Below are positions 1 through 12,655 of a DNA stretch of 64,000 bases, piece after piece; positions within the stretch are counted from its first letter, which is position 1; the number at the start of each line of letters is the position of its first letter. Under the pieces are notes generated by a model, which made no database searches, had not been told where the DNA came from, and was given only the letters and a program-made list of their open reading frames with translations. The position numbers and the translations under genes were made by a program. Source of the stretch: Melitaea cinxia (taxonomy: Eukaryota > Arthropoda > Insecta > Lepidoptera > Nymphalidae); contig NC_059395.1 of assembly GCF_905220565.1 (NCBI RefSeq), positions 15,169,289 to 15,233,288 on the forward strand, given 5' to 3'.

Positions 1-4
1 ATGT

Positions 5-2132
5 TCACAATTCTGTCTTAGGATTATGTTTTTGTATCACATAAGGTATTTGTTTCGTAAACCTTTTGCAGCCATTATTTGCGAAAATGGGTTGGTCTTC
101 AGTCGGCCCATACGTAATAACAGATAAAGCATCTCTGAAAAAAAGAAAACAAAAATCATCAAAATATGACATGTATGATGTGATTGTAATAAAAGTAATA
201 TCTAAAAATATGAATGTATATAAATGTAAGTAATAAAAAGTAGGACTTATAAATTAAAGATAATATTTTAGTGTCTAAAGTACTTACGCCATCATTTCTT
301 CAGTGGGATGATAAATACCATGAGCTCTAAACTCAGCTAATGCACACATCTCTACATGATGCTGTTCAAGAGGTAGAAAAGGTATATAGTGGTCAATTAA
401 ATGCTGTGCAATAGTTGAGGATTTCTCAAAACCACCTACGAATAAATAAATAAGAACATATGTGACGAAATTACAAACAATTGAAAATACTCTCAAATTA
501 TATTGTTTTAATGACAATTATGACAATTTTATATAAAGAATTTATAAAACAAATAAATAAAACCTGTGCTGTATGCTGTCCTTCTTATGATAGGCTCAAA
601 GTTATGAAAATCAACTTCATTTCTTTTTACTCCTTGATCATATAAATCTAATAAATTGCTCGCAATTTCTTTTCCACCAATATTTGATATAAATATAAAA
701 ATGCTGTTCCTGGAAATTAATCGCCTTTTAATAAATAAATAAAACAATTCGTAGCACTCGAAATGTAGCATCTGGTTGTGTTGCAATATTTGTAAACATG
801 TAATTTTAAAATTTAAAATTTTTACATAAATAAAACATTTAACTAATAATATCATTATATCCAAATCTTGCATTGTTTAATTTTATTATAAATTCTTCCA
901 TTCTATGCCTTTTATTAAAAGTAATATTATTATAATAATTTTGGTATAATTACTTAAAAAGTGCACAAAAAACACAGACTATCTAGTTATAATAAGTAAA
1001 ATATATCATTTTAATGTTTAATGTTTTGTTAATAATTTCTAAGTTAATATGGTTTTGTAACACTATGTATGCTATTAAACTGACTTTAAAAAAGGGATGT
1101 TCTAAACTGTACTATTTTTGTTGTTGTTAATATTAGTTTTGTTACTTGCTTTGTAAATGGAAAAATAAGACAGTGTAATGCAAACTTAAAAAAGTAGATA
1201 CAAATTAATTTAACCTTGAATAATGAATTAGTTAAACTAGTTACCTAACAAAGATTGAGTAGTTCTCAAACAAGAATAGAACTCATGTACTTTATTTTAA
1301 AACTATTTCTTACAATTTAATACAAAAATCACTAAGTTTTCTACTTAATTCATATTTCACTTGTGATGTGTACATTAAAAAAAAATAACAGACCAATGTA
1401 TTTCAATATTACCTATAATCAACACCATCCACAGCATGATGGTGATCAAGCATTGGCTTTATAGCATCCAAGACAGATGGGCACATATCATGAATTTCAT
1501 CAAATATGATCAAGGACACGGGGCAACTTCTTACCAGTTCACTTATCTTATTTATTAAATCATTCTGAAACATTTATTATTAGTGAAATTTGCCTCATTA
1601 AATATTTTAAATATAAATTACAACCCCCTTAATGAAGAATGTAAGCTAACCTGTGCTTTTTGTATGTCTGAACAATCAAAATCTTTCTTTCCCATGAATA
1701 TTTTAACATATCTACTTTGCATCCCTTTTTTAAACAAAGCTTCTGCTATCATTGTAGCCGCATAGTTCTTTCCCACGCCAGACCACCCATGTAGACTTAG
1801 AACTAAAGCCTTTTTACTTCCTTTGTTATTCTCATATAATGATTTGTGCGCACCAAGAATATTTGAAATTTCATTTACTAAGGGCTGGCCGAACATCTTC
1901 TGCGTAAACGATAGTCTAAGTTCTGGACAAAATAATTAAATTAAAATCATTACTTTTCGCAATTCCTTTACACTATTATAAATAAATTTATAGACTTACT
2001 ATCTAAGTCAAAAGGAATATGATTTACATCACAACATTCTGTATATCGGCAAATTGTATTTGACTTAATTGTGTCCCATTTAAACCAACTTCCGCCTAAA
2101 AAAGCTGCTCCAAACACGAGTTCTAATAACAT
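5..2132 (-). CDS. Torsin: Torsin-family AAA+ ATPase, six coding exons, complete
   Basis: Exons (minus strand): 2132-2000, 1922-1651, 1564-1413, 709-564, 435-288, 134-5; they sum to 981 nt, 326 residues, frame continuous across all junctions. The start ATG at 2132 opens a short hydrophobic leader, fitting entry into the ER lumen. The noncanonical Walker A GWSGVGKN (residues 89-96, Asn where most AAA+ proteins have Thr/Ser) and the sensor-II GCK (305-307) are torsin hallmarks; Walker B is LIIFDE (153-158). The acidic pair at 279-280 (TEEMM) aligns by eye with the Glu pair affected in human TorsinA dystonia. Known family role: ER/nuclear-envelope ATPase that needs a membrane-bound LAP1/LULL1-type activator. 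Insects usually have one torsin. The neighbour to the right is divergently transcribed. No defects seen. Confidence 0.95.
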
Positions 2133-2682
2133 TTTTTTTTAAATCTAGTGCTAAATTGCAGATTGTCTAATACAAAAGATCGTACAACACTAGAAAATAG
2201 AAATGAACTTTTTACTAATTCCAAAATTTGTATTTTATTATTAAGAACAAATCACATGTTTCACGTTCTAAATATTTTCAGGACATGTATTTCCATTTAG
2301 GTAGTAAATGTTAAAAAGTTCTAGTACAAACAAACATTTAACTACTCAAATCCAAATTCGCTATTATTTGTTCGCTATCACGGATGTCACAGACTCACAA
2401 TTCTCAATTGTCAAAAATACTGTTGACAATGGCAGGGCTGGAAAATTGGAATATACCATTAAATATTTGGTAACGTTAATTAATTAATTTGTCTCGGGCC
2501 TCGGCAGACATGTTATTTATGGAGTAACGACACCTTAATGTTAATTAACGTTATTTTAAAACTCAGTGGTTATATACCATGGACGTAATACAGTTATTTA
2601 AAAGTAATGTGAATGTCATTGAAATACATTTATAATCTATGAATTATAAATTTATAATTTTGGTTCGGTACCAAGATGGTAC
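2133..2682. other. intergenic, upstream of Torsin
   Basis: AT-rich sequence between the Torsin start and a hAT remnant. It presumably contains the Torsin promoter and 5' UTR, but I see no coding segment, RNA gene or convincing core-promoter motif. Confidence 0.5.
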
Positions 2683-3450
2683 CAGGGTTACCAGATGTAC
2701 GATTTTAATCGTACTCATACGTTTTTTTTTTTTTGCATTTTTACTCATGTACGATCGCTAGACCAAGATCGTACACAAAATGTACGATTTTTATATTCCT
2801 ATTACCTGGAAGCATTTCATAATTAAAAAAACGTCATCCACCGGCAAGCATGAATTTAGGAGAACTACCCCAACTACCGAACGCGTGCCTAGATCTTTTA
2901 CTTGAATGAAGTCTCTTTGAATAATCATATAAGAGCTGTATTTGTTTGCTTTCTAACAAAACTAATATATATAATATAGATATTTTCTCTTTCGGTAATA
3001 ATTATAAAACACTGGCTCAATTTGCTTTAAATTTGTTATGTTTTCCCCACTACAGTGCAGATTGTGAACGAGCAATCAGCGAAGTTTATTTAATCAAAAT
3101 AAAACTTAGAAACAGTTTATCCAATGATACACGTAAGTGCAAATGATTAGCTAAGCAATCAATTAAGAAGAAACGAAAATTTTACGAAGTTTAACCCAAC
3201 AAATTCTTTTATTAAAAAATATGACCACAGAAAATTTTGTATGAGTGTAACAAATAATTTTATTACATTTATTTTCTAAAACTAAACGAATTTTGATAAT
3301 TTATAATAAAAAATTAGTACTTAGTCTTAAAGGGCTGTACGATCTTTTTATTTCAAAATTTCCTTGGCATACGACTTTTTGTAGTTGACGTACGATCACA
3401 AAGAGTAGGTATATAAGTACGATCACACTTTTTGTCACAGGCTGGAAACT
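2683..3450 (+). mobile_element. hAT transposon remnant (C-terminal dimerisation region)
   Basis: The plus-strand reading frame at 2946-3146 contains LLCFPHYSADCERAIS followed by KIKLRNSLSNDT, the pattern of the hAT dimerisation region (LP.SnA..ER.FS...K..lRN.l). The frame stops soon after, and no upstream RNase H-like core is left. A candidate left end 'cagggttaccaga' lies at 2683, and repeated 'gtacgat' motifs occur near both sides. I could not find a clean matching right terminal repeat, so the boundaries are approximate. Dead copy. Confidence 0.65.
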
Positions 3451-3929
3451 TAGAACATCGGTCACAGATAAAAATTTGCAATGTCATCTATTAATCTTGA
3501 CCCGAAACTTTTGCTTAGCGACTACAAGTCTTATCAAAAGATGTCGCTACGTATGCACTCGTCAATTCAACAGTCCAATACACGCACACCAATTAACTTT
3601 GCATGCAAAAATCACTATTTATATTTAAAAAAAAAAGCATAACGTCACACAAATAAAAGATCCTGTTTTTGCTTTTAATAACAAAATGAATATTTAAATC
3701 GACATATTTCATTATAATTTATAATAAAACAGGACGAAAAAAATATATATATAAATTTAATCAAATGCGTGAATTGGATCACTATGTGGTAACACTAACA
3801 CTGTGAAAGTTGTTACATATTCGTCAAGTCGCGTCATTTTAAAATTTAAACTTGTTTAGAGAAAAAAGTAGAATATCTGTTTAAGTTTTTAATTTTTTCA
3901 TTGATCGGTTGTGTAGTTTCTAAGCAATT
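3451..3929. other. intergenic, upstream of the THAP9-like gene
   Basis: AT-rich sequence just upstream of the ATG at 3930. No open frame or recognisable motif beyond A/T runs. It probably holds the promoter of the downstream gene. Confidence 0.4.
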
Positions 3930-6900
3930 ATGCCTAGCTTAAGTCGTTGTGTCTTTGGGTGTGTGACAAGAGGTAAGCTTTTATTTTAGGTATATTTTAA
4001 AAATCATCTCATAAGTACAAAAACTCAATGAGAATAGTCAATTTTTATACCATACATACAACTACATAGTGGTTCTAACGAAAAACTGAAAATGTAGGTT
4101 TTTCAACAATATTTCATTGTTCAGCCAGCAGATGAGACGTAAAAACATAATGGCTGTGAGATTTCGCACGATGCACGGGTCATGGGCTCGTTTTGCCTGT
4201 TTCTTTCTCGCTGTTGAAAATATTCAAATATGAGTTGATAAATTCACCACACATAGCACACAACTAACATCTCAGTTGTACAGTTACGCGGCGTTTTCCG
4301 TTACATTTCAAGTCACTACATAGTATAAAACAAAGTCGCTTTCTCTGTCCCTATGTCCATTTGTACGCTTAAATCTTTAAAACTACGCAACTGATTTTGA
4401 TGCGGTTTTGTTTTAATAGCTAGAGTGATTCTTGAGGAAGGTTTATGTATATAATTTAGTATACTTTTATGTAAATTAGCAGAAATACGGCGATAAATGT
4501 TGAAGAGGTCGCAAAAAAATTTCGCCAACTGGGAGCTTTCCACGCAAACGCCGCTTAAACTAGCAAAGATATAGTTGAGTAATGTACTAGCGAATTCAAA
4601 ATCTCTAAAAATGCTACAAAAAAGTCCACGACTGCATATCTCTATAGCTTACGGTTGACTTACAATAACCAGTTTTATGTTTAAATTTTTAATTAAAAAC
4701 ATTACGTTATTTTCAAAGCTATTTTCTTTAGTTCAGTATTAATCCTTATCAGAAATAGTATGCAGTTTCCGGTAATTGTTTTATTTCTGTGAATATTGGG
4801 AATCTAGATTATCTATAAATAAATTCAGTTGGGTATAATATAAAGGTAGGATAGGTTTGGACATAAATTTGAGTGTAATTTAAATCTTTTATTTAAAACT
4901 TAACACATTCTTTAGTGAAATGTTTTTGTAACAGGTCTTGAATTTATTTTATCTTTAATTATTATTGATGATTTACTCCCTGCTGATTAACTTTTTGCGG
5001 CAGGTGTGACATTCCCTTTTTATTCAAGCTTTTTAAGGCAAATCTAAAATTGAACCTATACTTTGAGAAGTAGTGTGAGACGTACAATAGACTTCAGTAA
5101 ACACCATTGTTATCTGGTATTTCAATTTTTAAGAAACATATGGAATAGTTACTAAGTAATTATATGGCACAGCGGTACTAAGGCTCGATCCATTCTTTGC
5201 AATCATTCTATGAAGAGTTTCGTTATGTATCCAAATACTAAATACACAAAAAAGACAAAACTTAATTACATAATTTAAAAAAGAACCTTAATAAAAAAAA
5301 ATCGATTGTATTGAAAAGAACTAAGTTAATTTGTATTATTGAACTAAATTAATATGAGATTGTAATGCATTATTCTTACAGTGAAAAAGTGTATCTTGTA
5401 GCTTTTAGCGTTGTTATCTTGTAGCTTTTCCTCCTGTTTATAATTTACTTGAAATGTAACAGAAAACGCCGCGTAACTGTAAAACTGAGATGTTAGTTTT
5501 GTGCTATGTGTGGTGAATTTATCAACTCATATTGAAATATTTTCAACAATGAGGAAGAATTACCCCGCCTGTGCGCATGTGCCAAATCCAGGTTAATAGA
5601 TCACGTCCATGTGCGAAAACAGGCAAAACGAGCCCGTGCCCCGTGCCCCGTGCATCGGGCAAAATCTCACTGCCAAAGATAGTAATAAGACAGACACAGT
5701 TGTATATTATGTAAAATCTATACATAATATGAAACTGTAATGGATTTTATGTCTGAAAGAAGATATAGTGACAAAAATTGAGAAAGGTATGCTGAGGTGG
5801 TTTGACCATGTCGAGAGAATGAATGTAGAACGATTGACGAAAAAAGTATATAAGGCGAGTGTGAATGGAAGTGTTGGAAGGGGTAGACCTAGGCGGACGT
5901 TTCAAGACCAAATCAGGGATGTCTTGAAAAAAGGCCACGTCAAGAGTACCCTAAACGGAAGAGCATGTATGAAGGAAATAATGAAAATGGATGAAGCAAA
6001 ACAAGTATGTAAGGATCGTAGCAAGTGGAAAGAAGTGGTCTCTGCCTACCCCCGTGGGAAAGAGGCGTGATTATATATAAATATATATATTTTGCATTTC
6101 AGAAGTTACTATCCACAACTTTCCAAATCCATCTAAGTTCCCAGAACGATTTCGACAGTGGGTCAATGTAGTAGGTGCACCATTGGCTGGTATCTCAGAT
6201 GCTGAAATTTATAAAAAGAAAAAAGTTTGTGACGTGCACTTTACAAATGAAGACCGCAACAGAAACAAACGCTTGAATGCCCTGGCAGTACCTTCTCTAT
6301 GTAAGTCTTACTGCAATATATATTTGAAATACAAATAAAACCTCATCTATATCTTAGCTACAGTGGCGTAGCTAACGGAGGGCTAGACCGTTTTGGAATT
6401 CTCAACAAGTCTTAAATATTTTTATTTTGAAATTAGTGGAGAACTCCCTTGTATTTTTAAGCTGGTTTCGCAGTCGCGCGATATTGCAACTAGCCTTATA
6501 TTGCACACCGTGAAGCGGTGGTACTTATCTAGTCTAGTTTATATTTTGCCCCAGGGCCTTTTCTTACCTAGCTACCTCACTGCTTAGCTAAGTAGCTTAA
6601 CACAAACCAAACTTGTGATACAATATCACAAGCACAACCTACTCTTATGAACATAATAATATTAAAAATCTTTTGTATCTATTTTCAGATATATCACATG
6701 TTGGTGATAAACAAATAGAGATGGATCAACTTCATATAACACCATCCACATCAAAGTCAATGTGTCCTTCTGGTAAGACAATCTGGTTGACAATTATTGA
6801 CCCATAGTAAATGCTAAACATAAAATATAGATTATAAATAGTAATTCTTTATTCAAATATAAAATTTATTTTTATTAAATTTATAAAAATTATTTAAAAT

Positions 6901-9900
6901 TAAAATTAACAAGATTTGTAAGGTACTTTTGCTATATATGCATTTCATTTATAAATTTTGTGGGTGGACTGTCTGTAACAGCTATATAATGCCTTTGAGA
7001 CCTCTTACATCTTAGTCTCTCCCGTGACCATCATTGCTGTGAAGCTTGGAACCAAAAATCAAAATAAATCATATTCAGTTTTGAGCTAAGGTGCGGACAA
7101 AATCTAGTGTGACTATAAAATAAAGGGTTTGCACATCACACTATCATTGGATATAATAATGAAAAGTCCTATAATTATACTCTAATAAAACGCTATACTT
7201 TGTTATTTCCAGAAACATTGATTGCTGCCAGTCAACAGGTGAATGTTAACCAATCACCATCCACATCTCGGATATCGCATCCATCAGGTAAAAACACAAT
7301 ACTAATCTAGACAAATAGGCTTTTGAAGTAACTAGTGATGGACCAGTGGTCCAAATTCGACCATAATTAAAATTTTAAGTAAAGAAACCAAAAAATAATT
7401 TAAATAATATAATAATATTATAGTAAAACCTTTTTTAAAATTTTCAATTTGACACATGACACATACTTTAACAATAAAGAAAATTCAAAATAGTATATGT
7501 ATATGTGTGTGTGTGTGTCAAATACATGGTAGTGTCTCCTTTTCAATGTTGCAAAATTTCATACTCCTCCTCCGTCTGTGCAATTTTTGTAAAAAGAGGT
7601 ACAAAGTTTTTGCTTCACGTATTAATATGTATATAGATATATTATGCATTACTTAAACTTTCATTAAGTGCTTACATGAACATTATTTTTCATTACAGGT
7701 CCCAAAAGATTTGTCCAGAAATGTTTGGTGTTTAACCAAACCCAAAAAGATATAAGAAAGTTGAAACAAGAAATCATCCGATTAAGAAAAAGGTGCCACA
7801 ATTTTAGAACCCGATTGGACAATGCAGAGAAACTTAGTAACTCACTAGCTTTGCAAAAAGTGACAAGTAAAATGAGATTGCCAGCAAAATTATTTACGAA
7901 TATACAGTTCCGCGAGAGTAAGAAAAAACCCAAGGGTCGCAGGTTTCATATGTCAGAAAAAGTGCTATCGCTGTCAATATTTAAAAGAAGCCCTAAGTCA
8001 TATTCACTTCTATCTAAGTGTTTCGCTTTACCTGCAGCAAAAACTTTAAGGAACCTACTTGGAAAAATAAAAATAAGTCCAGGCATTAACAAACCTGTTT
8101 TTCAAAACATGAAAATCAACGTCAGCAAAATGTCTCATGATGAACGATTGTGCACCTTAATTTTCGATGAAATGCATATAAATCCGCAAATCCATTTTGA
8201 TGCTCAAAATGACACGCTAAAAGGATTTGATTCCTTTGGAAATAAAAAAATTGCTGATCATGTGCTTACATTTATGGTGCGTGGAGTAAAAAAACAATTT
8301 AAGCAACCTGTAGCATTTTACTTTAGTCAAAATATGACAAAATATGAACTTAAATGTGTAATTAAAACTGTCGTAAAAGCTGTTAATAATACAGGACTTC
8401 ATGTTCTTGCAACAGTATGTGACCAAAGTGCTGTTAATGTCGGTGCTATTGATAGTTTAATTGAAGATACAAAAGCGATATATTTAAGAAATGGTAAAGC
8501 ATGGAGAACTAATATATTTGTAATTGACCACCATAGTGTCATCCCACTGTATGATGTCCCACATCTTATTAAAGGCATTAGAAATAATTTAATGTCTAAA
8601 AATCTTAAATACATTGATCCAAATGACAAAAAAGAAAAAATTATCAAATGGGAGTACTTTATTAAGCTATATCAAAGTGACAGATTATATGGCGAGCTTA
8701 AGATCCTCCAAAAATTCACAGAAGAGCATGTTATACATGATAAAATAAATAAAATGAAAGTGAAACTAGCTGCCCAATTATTTAGCCATAGTGTTGCTGT
8801 TGCTGTTAAACATCTTTGTGATGCTGGTAAATTAGATCCAGAATGTCGTGCATTAATACCCTTCGTGCTATTAATGGATAAACTCTTTGATTCCTTGAAC
8901 TCCAACACATTTAATGTTTTAAACGGGAAAATTTATAGAGCAGGAGTGAAATGGAACTCTCCTCATCATAAACTTTGGCAAGATGCGATTGTATTTTTAA
9001 AAAATATGAATTTTGTGGAAATTAAACATGAAAAAAGTAAAATTCGATTGATCGAGCGTAAAGTACCATCTATAAATAATTTGATAAAAACAATTGAAGG
9101 GATGCAAGCACTGTGGAAAATTTTAAATCAAAAATATGGCTTTGACACTATGCTTACCAGGAATTTCAATCAAGATCCAATCGAAAACTTTTTTGGAAAT
9201 GTTAGAAGTCTAGGGGTGAGAAATGTGTCGCCTAATTCTATAAATTTTGAAGGAGCCTATAAATCTCTATTACTTAATAATTTTTGCTGTGCACAATCTG
9301 TAAAAACAAACTGTGAAGATGATATGGCATCATATTTCCAATCATTAGACTTTCTCTTAAAAGAAAGTGAAAAGTCAAATTTGAAATGTTCAAATGCAGA
9401 TCTTCCTCAGGAAATAATTATAAATGAATCATTGTTAAGTAATTATAACTCACAAGAAGGTCTGCTGCATAGAAGTTATGTATGTGGTTGGGTGTTGAGG
9501 AAATGTTTAAAATATATATGTAAAGCATGCAAAACTTGTCGAAGCCAATTAATTGATGAAGAAAATTTAACTCAAAATCAATATATATTAGAAAAAGAAC
9601 ATGACAACAGACAGTGGCTTGTATATCCCTCAATAGATATAAATAATTATTTTGCAGAACTACAAAACATAACATCTACGATGTTAAAAGATGGCATGGA
9701 AGGTAAAAATGTTAGAAAAACAATTAAATTAATAAATGAGACATTAAACTGCTCTATATTTACTTGTGAAAATCATAGAAAAAAATTAAAAGAATATTTT
9801 GATGACAATTCCATAAATTTATTAATTTATAGTTGGTGTCGGACAATAAATCGAATTTTATGTGGCAAAGTTACATATGATGGCGACGATTTCTTCAAAA

Positions 9901-9953
9901 TTAGTGCACAATTGTATTATAAAAAGAAAAGACACAATAAAGGTATAAAATAA
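3930..9953 (+). CDS. THAP9-like / P-element-type transposase, five exons, open frame intact
   Basis: Exons 3930-3972, 6103-6300, 6689-6772, 7213-7287, 7699-9953 sum to 2655 nt (884 residues); every intron is phase 1. Residues 1-80 form a THAP zinc-binding domain (SRCVFGC, then FPNP, W, CDVHF, AVPSLY), split by intron 1. A short Ser/Thr-rich linker follows, then a coiled coil (about 146-190), then the P-element-type RNase H-like core: D290 in IFDEMHI, D375 in VCDQSAVN, the insertion-domain signature DVPHLIKGIRNNL, and E629 in DPIENFFGN. Spacing resembles human THAP9 (D304, D374, E613). The family binds DNA and cuts and joins strands. Intron 1 (2.1 kb) has collected transposons. It could be a resident P-like transposon copy or a domesticated gene; I did not find terminal repeats around it. 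No frameshift or internal stop. Confidence 0.9.
4143..5690. mobile_element. non-autonomous DNA element with long inverted repeats, in intron 1 of the THAP9-like gene
   Basis: The left arm (about 4155-4318) reappears inverted at about 5450-5672. Shared blocks include 'gatgcacggg', 'gctcgttttgcctgtt', 'gttgataaattcaccacaca' and 'gttacgcggcgtttt'. The right arm carries about 70 extra bases near 5560-5620. The interior (4316-5450) contains a common insect repeat starting 'tcactacatagtataaaac' and no coding sequence. No target duplication could be fixed, so the ends are approximate. Confidence 0.6.
5768..6070 (+). mobile_element. non-LTR retrotransposon 3'-terminal fragment
   Basis: A 100-codon plus-strand frame contains MLRWFDHVERM, a basic GRGRPRRTF stretch, then CKDRSKWKEV and AYPRGKEA before the stop. 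These are features of the C-terminal tail of a LINE ORF2 family that is abundant in Lepidoptera. It is followed by an A/T-rich tail (6071-6095). It is 5'-truncated with no reverse transcriptase and ends 8 bases before exon 2 of the host gene. Confidence 0.7.
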
Positions 9954-11003
9954 CATTTTCTTTTATTTATTTGTCACTTAGAACGATAATTATCACCCCT
10001 ACTAGACTACTACTAATTTAAGTAGTTTGTTTTTAGATTTGTAAATACAGTGATGTTAAGTATATTTTTTTGCTTTCATTATTTTCATATTAATAGATTA
10101 TAATTCGTTGGTTAAATAGAAAAATGGCATTATTCAAAAATAGCAAATTTTGCAATACACACATTTAAAGTTTTTATTTTATTCAACTTAATTTTCCTTA
10201 TAATGGTTATACTAGACGTAAGTGTTATAATTATAGCATTTTAAAGGTTATAAAGATCAAGTTATCATTTTTATTTTAACCTAATTATAAAAAGGGGTCA
10301 TTTCTAGCAAGAAAAGTAATTGTTCTATATAATTAAAAACAATTCTTTGAACTTATTTCGGCAATTTTATAAAGATTTTTTATCCATATAAAAATAATGT
10401 TGGTTACAGACTTTCCAGTAATAATTATTAATTATACTTTTAGCAAATTTTGAGTAATGTAATTTTTCCAAATAATCGACGAATTTTCATCACTATATTT
10501 ACAGATCTAAAATCAATCTACTTAATATGTACTTAATCTATTTTCATGATATCAAAAGGGATGGGTTAGTGTAGGGTCAAGATTTACAGATGGCGTTAAT
10601 GTGGTGTTGGCAAAAATAATCGCAGAGTGGGCTCTCTATTTTAAGTATATTACTTTTCTCTATGCTTTTTGTGCACCTGGCAGCCCTGTTGGGTACAGCG
10701 GCAAAGTTAAAACCAGTTAAAACTTGTAAATTCATATTTTCAGAAACGATTTCGTTAGTAAATCACAGAATAATATAAAATTATCAGTTTATATTACTCA
10801 TATTGGATCATCCCTAAATTTTCATAATTATTTAATAAGGAAGTCAAATTATAATCTTGTATATCAACTTATCAAGATTACGAAAATGTTTTAACTATAC
10901 ATTTATATAGCAATTCTAGTTGTTAGTGTTTAAAAAATAGATTACATAGATCATGTTTTTGTCGTTATATGAAATAATATATGTCGTGTTAAATTTGTAG
11001 GTT
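9954..11003. other. intergenic between the THAP9-like gene and Xrcc2
   Basis: AT-rich, with only short frames. Polyadenylation for the upstream gene and the Xrcc2 promoter should both lie here. 'tttgtag' just before the Xrcc2 ATG could be a splice acceptor of a 5' UTR exon, but I cannot tell. Nothing else seen. Confidence 0.45.
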
Positions 11004-11807
11004 ATGGCGTCTACAAAGTGTAAAGTGGAATCAGGTATTCAATTATTAGCGCGGTTATCAAAAAAAACAAGTATTGAACGATTTTATCCAATCATTTTTG
11101 AAAATGGACCAAAACTAGGAGATGTTATTGAATTATACAGTGAGGGAAGTGCATCTTGTCTCCTTGCAGATTTAATATGCGAATCTCTAATGCCTAATGA
11201 TTTAAATGGACCTCAAGCTAGCATTATAGTTTTTAATACTGATGGTAAATTGACATTGGATTATATTATAACTTTAGCGAAAACTAAATTGGTAAAACGT
11301 TTGAAGAGTACAAATAAACCATGTCATGACTACAATGTTATAAATACTTTACTGAGTTCTATGTTGGAAAACTTGTTTATTTTAGAAATTTATAATATAA
11401 CTCAATTCTATGTTAGCATTCAAAATTTAGAGTCTTTTTTAGTTAAAAATCCTAATGTATCACTTTGTATATTTGATACACTAACAGCTTTTTATTGGGA
11501 TGAACAGAATTTACAGAAAGTTACTAAAATGGATTCATACATCAAAAAATTACTCCGAATAATTCAAAAAGTAGTAAAAGATTTTAAAATAACAGTTCTA
11601 TACAGAAGACCAGAATATTTCAGCACTAGTAAAGAATCCATTGAAAACTTAAAACCTTGCTGTGAACACACAGCATCAGAACAAATCAATTACAGAATAC
11701 AGATTGTCTATAATGATAAGGATGCTAATTTCATTAATGTTAGGACATTCAATGGACAATTTAAAAAAGAATTTAATATACTTGATGATGAAATAGTGTG
11801 GTTATAG
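11004..11807 (+). CDS. Xrcc2: XRCC2-like RAD51 paralogue, single exon
   Basis: 267 residues (human XRCC2: 280). N-terminal ESGIQLLARLS matches the XRCC2 opening (ESGTELLARL); LCIFDTLTAFYW (about 154-165) is the Walker B strand and its XRCC2-typical AFYW. Known role: part of the BCDX2 RAD51-paralogue complex acting in homologous recombination in the nucleus. The P-loop is gone: where human XRCC2 has GPEGTGKT this protein has about YSEGSASC (residues 45-52) with two residues fewer, so it should not bind ATP through a canonical Walker A. Frame intact; tail-to-tail with porcupine. It could be diverging, but the full-length frame argues that it is functional. Confidence 0.85.
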   Translation: MASTKCKVESGIQLLARLSKKTSIERFYPIIFENGPKLGDVIELYSEGSASCLLADLICESLMPNDLNGPQASIIVFNTDGKLTLDYIITLAKTKLVKRLKSTNKPCHDYNVINTLLSSMLENLFILEIYNITQFYVSIQNLESFLVKNPNVSLCIFDTLTAFYWDEQNLQKVTKMDSYIKKLLRIIQKVVKDFKITVLYRRPEYFSTSKESIENLKPCCEHTASEQINYRIQIVYNDKDANFINVRTFNGQFKKEFNILDDEIVWL

Positions 11808-12655
11808 GAAAAATATATTTTTTTATAAGAATGGAGTTTTATTTGGCAGTCGGGAATATATTAGATAAGTAAAGGGTAGAAATATTAGAAAAAAGAATTG
11901 TTTAAGAAACTTAGTACCACTATTATTTTTTGTGCAGTGTTTAATAGATAATTATAAATAAGACAAATGTAAACAATCTCAAGAGTAATTTTTTTTTTAA
12001 AGTAAAGTGAAAAAGTAATATTACACAATTCTATCTTCAATTCAAATTCAATAACATTTTAATGCCAAGATTTTCATATTTATATCTTATTTTAATATAC
12101 CAGGCTTGTGCATGTTAAGTGTTGATAAGTATATTTTCATCAATTCAACTAGGTTGATAAAGACATAACCAAGTTATGTAATTAATCCAATTACTTTAAT
12201 TTTTGTGAAATATTCTCACATTTTCTATGTTACTTAAAAAACTTAATATTTATTCCGACTGTGCTAAATTGTGACATATTAAGGAATAGTTCTACAATAG
12301 TATCAGAGAACATTAGAATTTTTTAAATTATATATGAGTACTCGCTATATTTTAATATTTAATGTGCATTGAAGAGTTAAGAAAAATTATTGCCTACTAA
12401 TTCTAAAATATTTAAAGTTATTTCATTGTGTAAAAGAAATTTTAACAAAAATATTCTTTTCATTTTATAAGGTTTACTATTTAAGTTTACCTACCATGAT
12501 ATTTGAACCTTATTTCTAATCTGTAAAAAATATTTAAGCTTACATGTTAATAAAACTAACAATAACATTATTATTCACACATTAATCTAAGCCAATAGAG
12601 AGATCATAAGCAATTTAAGATTATCATTTGAGATTATTCTTAATTATAATTAATA
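11808..12655. other. shared 3' region between Xrcc2 and porcupine
   Basis: AT-rich tail-to-tail interval. It should hold both 3' UTRs; several AATAAA-like hexamers occur on each strand. No coding or structural feature seen. Confidence 0.45.

Noticed and set aside
3930..9953. Calling the P-type gene a currently mobile element
   Set aside because: No terminal inverted repeats or 8-bp duplication recognised by eye; left open.
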